Assembly: GCA_045531455.1 (NCBI GenBank)
Contig: JAZSEA010000034.1
Coordinates: forward strand, 1-48,101
Length of the DNA: 48,101 bases
Direction of reading: 5' to 3'
Source of the DNA: CAG-390 sp045531455
Lineage (GTDB): Bacteria > Bacillota > Clostridia > Oscillospirales > CAG-272
The position numbers and the translations under genes are program-made. The notes beneath the pieces were generated by a model. That model saw only the letters and a list, made by a program, of their open reading frames with translations. It searched no databases and was not told the DNA's origin. Positions 45,722 to 48,101 of this stretch are shown here, one piece after another. Positions within the stretch are counted from its first letter, which is position 1; every line of letters starts with the position of its first letter.

Positions 45722-47206
45722 TTACTGATACTTTTCCATCATCTCGTCGAGGAGCTTCTGGAAGTTCGAGCCCTTGCTTGCCCAGTATGAGGACCAGTTG
45801 CCCGCGGAGGAGCTTGCAAGCAGAGTTCTGAGAGCCTGTGCGGGGTTGCCGATCGCGCCCGAGTATGTAAATCCGAATTCATAGCAAAGACCGTCGTGGA
45901 TGACGTCGAGCATACTCATTGCGTTAACGTCGTTTGCTACACGCGACTTGAGAAGTACCTCGAAGTAGGCAACCGTGGTGGTCTCGTAGGACTTGGAAGC
46001 GATAAGCTCCATAACCGCGCCGACCTTGTTCAGATCCTTGACGTTGGTGGGAACGAGGAACATAGTGTAAACGTCGGAGAGAGCGGAGTAGTACTTGCCC
46101 TGATCGGTGTCAAGCATCGGGTAGGGAATAATTCCGAATTTGCCGCTGATCTCGCTTGCGTTGAAGTCAACGCCCCATTCCATACCGCCGTGGGTGAAGA
46201 GGGTATGGCCGCCGATGAAGAATTTTTCGGAGTCGCCCTTGCTGGAGGTGATGTAGGTCGCGTTTTCGCTGTAGCAGAGATTGTGGAGCTTTTCAACGAT
46301 CTTGGTCATACGGTCGTTGTTCATAGCGATCTTGTATTCGTCGTTTTCCTTGGATACGATGGGCTGATCGAATGCGGCAAAGTAGCCGTCAACGATCGTC
46401 TTGAAGTAGATATTGCATCCGTAAACGTCGTTTTCGTCCCAGTCCTGGTTACCGTCGTCGCGGGAGTAGTCCTTGCTGAGCTCGAAGAGGCGGTCAATGG
46501 TCCAATTATTGTTGTTGACCTCATCGTAGAGCATCTGGGGAGTTCTGCCGTCAACGGTTGCGAGAAGCTCTTCGTTGAAGTACATACAAAGGCCCTTGCC
46601 GAGCGTGAGCTGAGATGCGTCGCCCGATGCCATATAGAGCTGATCGCCTATGGTGAGGTTTTCAGCCATTTCGGAACGGGAGCCCCACCATACCTTATCA
46701 AATCTGAGGTTGGGGACGTCAAGAAGGTTTGTGACCAAGCCCTCTGCCGCGAGGGTGGGAGCCTGATATGCGGCGGAGCAGATCACGTCGATTACGTAAC
46801 CCGAGTCGATGTTGTTGCGGACTCTTGCGATAAGCTCGCCCTCGTTGACGGTCTCGTAGGAGATCGTAACGCCGAGCTGACCCTCAACGAAATACTGTCT
46901 AGCTCTGACAGCGGATCTGACGGTGTCGCCGTTGTCCTGCTCGTCGGTGATGAGGAATTCCTCGACAGCACCCGCACGGTTTGCGCGGAGGAGCATCGTG
47001 AAGGTCTCGTTGTTGAAGTTGAGCGTGGGGTCGAGTTCAAGGTCGTCGTCCCCGGGAGGCTCGGTTATGACAGCCTCGGGCTCGGTGGTGACGATGGGAG
47101 CCGCCGTTGTTGTGGCGGGTTCTTCTTCGTTATCCGCGCATCCCGTTGTGAAAATTACGGATACGAGCATGGATAAGAGAAGTAAGCAGGCTAAAATCTT
47201 TTTCAT
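45722..47206 (-). CDS. Extracellular solute-binding lipoprotein, family 1
   Basis: This 494-residue lipoprotein has its lipobox at FTTGC (Cys23), followed by a Thr/Glu/Pro-rich linker. The body has SBP_bac_1 features, including LGVTISYETVNEGELIARVRN, DVICSAAYQAPTLAAEGLV, FIGGHTLFTHGGMEW and FGIIPYPMLD. These typically bind sugars or glycerol phosphodiesters for ABC importers, but no permease or ATPase genes are adjacent. GGAGA before the ATG at 47206 defines the start; an in-frame ATG at 47227 lacks one. It lies in one operon with the GDPD lipoprotein. Confidence 0.88.
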   Translation of the reverse strand: MKKILACLLLLSMLVSVIFTTGCADNEEEPATTTAAPIVTTEPEAVITEPPGDDDLELDPTLNFNNETFTMLLRANRAGAVEEFLITDEQDNGDTVRSAVRARQYFVEGQLGVTISYETVNEGELIARVRNNIDSGYVIDVICSAAYQAPTLAAEGLVTNLLDVPNLRFDKVWWGSRSEMAENLTIGDQLYMASGDASQLTLGKGLCMYFNEELLATVDGRTPQMLYDEVNNNNWTIDRLFELSKDYSRDDGNQDWDENDVYGCNIYFKTIVDGYFAAFDQPIVSKENDEYKIAMNNDRMTKIVEKLHNLCYSENATYITSSKGDSEKFFIGGHTLFTHGGMEWGVDFNASEISGKFGIIPYPMLDTDQGKYYSALSDVYTMFLVPTNVKDLNKVGAVMELIASKSYETTTVAYFEVLLKSRVANDVNAMSMLDVIHDGLCYEFGFTYSGAIGNPAQALRTLLASSSAGNWSSYWASKGSNFQKLLDEMMEKYQ

Positions 47207-47402
47207 TGTTTCTCCATTCTGCCGCAAATGCGGCGTTTTATTGATTTTGAATATGATACTGATGATCCTTTGGAGTCGCGGTGAGTAAGGAAATGAGATC
47301 TATCCCTCCTTTTGAGTACTTTATTTGTATTTATTTTATCACAATTTATATAACAGTATATATCCATATAGTTAATAATATATGAACGAAGTGCGCCTGC
47401 TG

Positions 47403-47431
47403 TTGAAATGACAGAAAAAATGTGATACAAT
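47403..47431 (+). promoter_or_regulatory. Promoter of the YjbR-family gene
   Basis: TTGAAA (47403-47408), a 17-base spacer and TACAAT (47426-47431), about 33 bases before the start codon. Confidence 0.75.
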
Positions 47432-47464
47432 TAGTTCGCATAATAAATCTGCGGAGGATAGGCG

Positions 47465-47842
47465 ATGAATAGAGAGGATTTTTTAAAATATTGTAAGGAT
47501 ATCTACGGTACTTTGCCCGATTATCCATTTGACGATCTGTTTGAGACGGCTGTTCTGAGGCATGAGGACAACAAAAAATGGTATGCGCTTGTGATGAAGG
47601 TATCGAGGAGGAAATTTGGTCAGAAGAGCGATGAAGCGGTCGACGTTGTCAATATGAAGCTCCCGACCGAGATGTTCGGCTCATTCGGACCCGAAGACGG
47701 CGTCCACCCCGCGTATCATATGAATAAGCTTCATTGGATCTCGGTTCTCCTGCCCGATGCCCCCGATGACGTCGTTCGTTTTCTCGTAAACGTCAGCTTC
47801 GAGGCGACGGAGAATAAAAGAAAGACAAAGAAAAAAAGCTGA
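47465..47842 (+). CDS. MmcQ/YjbR family protein
   Basis: This 125-residue protein of the YjbR (CyaY-like fold) family is recognised by the N-terminal MNREDFLKYCKDIYG, then WYALVMKV, VDVVNMKLPTEM, HPAYHMNKLHWISVLL and a C-terminal helix. Family members are often described as DNA-binding, but the role is not established. The C-terminus is strongly basic (NKRKTKKKS). GGAGGATAGGCG precedes the ATG. The gene is monocistronic with its own promoter and terminator. Confidence 0.88.
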   Translation: MNREDFLKYCKDIYGTLPDYPFDDLFETAVLRHEDNKKWYALVMKVSRRKFGQKSDEAVDVVNMKLPTEMFGSFGPEDGVHPAYHMNKLHWISVLLPDAPDDVVRFLVNVSFEATENKRKTKKKS

Positions 47843-47852
47843 TATCAAAAAA

Positions 47853-47887
47853 GGTGCTGACCGAATGAGTCAGCACCGAATTTTTTA
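47853..47887 (+). terminator. Terminator after the YjbR-family gene
   Basis: GGTGCTGAC pairs with GTCAGCACC around CGAATGA, preceded by an A-run and followed by a T-run. Confidence 0.92.
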
Positions 47888-47917
47888 CTTATTGCCAAGA
47901 TCACGCTATCTGTGTGA

Positions 47918-48101
47918 TCACGAGATGCGCGGTTTCATTTGCATTTAAGATATGCAGGGAATAACGATGAATTGTATTTTAGGGATTATCTTATCGAGTT
48001 TCCCGATATAGCAAAAGAGTATGAAAAATTAAAGATTTCTTTATGGAAAGAATACGAGCATAATCGAGATGCTTATACAAACGCAAAGACCGAGTTCGTA
48101 A
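47918..48101 (+). pseudogene. C-terminal remnant of a GrpB-family (UPF0157) gene
   Basis: The frame 47918 to the window end encodes a sequence with FHLH, then NDELYFRDYLIEFPD and EHNRDAYTNAKTEFV, which match the C-terminal part of GrpB-family proteins (RDYL..P, REAYT..K). An in-frame TGA at 47915 lies just before the homologous part and the terminator of the previous gene is adjacent, so no start codon or N-terminal half exists. It runs off the window; the end may continue by a few codons. Confidence 0.7.

Noticed and set aside
1..48101. tRNA, rRNA or known riboswitch genes
   Set aside because: I scanned for typical tRNA arms and for conserved riboswitch cores by eye and found none convincing. 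A covariance-model search would be the decisive test.

Overview
The window looks like a chromosomal segment of an uncultured, strictly anaerobic Gram-positive fermenter, most likely a gut- or digester-type member of the Clostridia (Oscillospirales/Christensenellales-like). The evidence is Gram-positive-type AGGAGG ribosome binding sites, sigma-A promoters with near-perfect TTGACA/TATAAT boxes spaced by 17 bp, a CIRCE operator at a heat-shock gene, Gram-positive lipoproteins, a HydABC-type [FeFe]-hydrogenase and NfnAB. Nothing in it is aerobic. This assignment is inference from gene content; no rRNA or other taxonomic marker is present.

Layout. (1) 1-3432: a cation/proton antiporter and an Hsp20 gene on the minus strand, then about 1 kb of repeat-rich intergenic DNA with a tandem hairpin array, a fold-back element and two CIRCE-like operators. 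(2) 3323-16010: one long plus-strand operon, from a clear promoter to a clear terminator, encoding an LDH/MDH-family dehydrogenase with a malate-type specificity arginine, HdrB-HdrC-HdrA, MvhD/FlxD, two ferredoxin-like subunits, an FlxA-like NAD(P)H flavoprotein, a soluble two-subunit fumarate reductase, an AspT-like membrane transporter and a two-subunit class I fumarase. (3) 16154-18700: an exported, C-terminally anchored protein and an AT-rich AAA/DUF4143 ATPase with a palindromic operator. (4) 18842-26932: NfnAB, a trimeric HydCBA [FeFe]-hydrogenase and a separate group B-like [FeFe]-hydrogenase. (5) 26966-27904: a MntA-HepT (MNT-HEPN) toxin-antitoxin pair whose antitoxin carries an HTH domain, behind three evenly spaced operator copies. 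(6) 28091-37876: an oligopeptide-type ABC transporter whose binding protein, one permease and both ATPases are enlarged, then a DUF3899 membrane protein. (7) 37886-42054: a HAD phosphatase, a sirtuin, a two-component system and a small membrane protein. (8) 42061-47206, minus strand: a surface protein, a GDPD-domain lipoprotein and a family 1 solute-binding lipoprotein. (9) 47403-48101: a YjbR protein and the remnant of a GrpB-family gene.

How the genes work together. Region 2 reads as a complete reductive branch from oxaloacetate through malate and fumarate to succinate, with a cytoplasmic fumarate reductase wired to an Hdr-Flx flavin-based electron-bifurcating complex. The predicted reaction is NADH oxidation coupled to fumarate reduction and ferredoxin reduction. 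Region 4 supplies two more bifurcating or confurcating complexes that exchange electrons among NADH, NADPH, ferredoxin and H2. The window is therefore dominated by redox balancing. The candidate undescribed system is the Hdr-Flx-fumarate reductase module, with its own transporter, fumarase and malate dehydrogenase.
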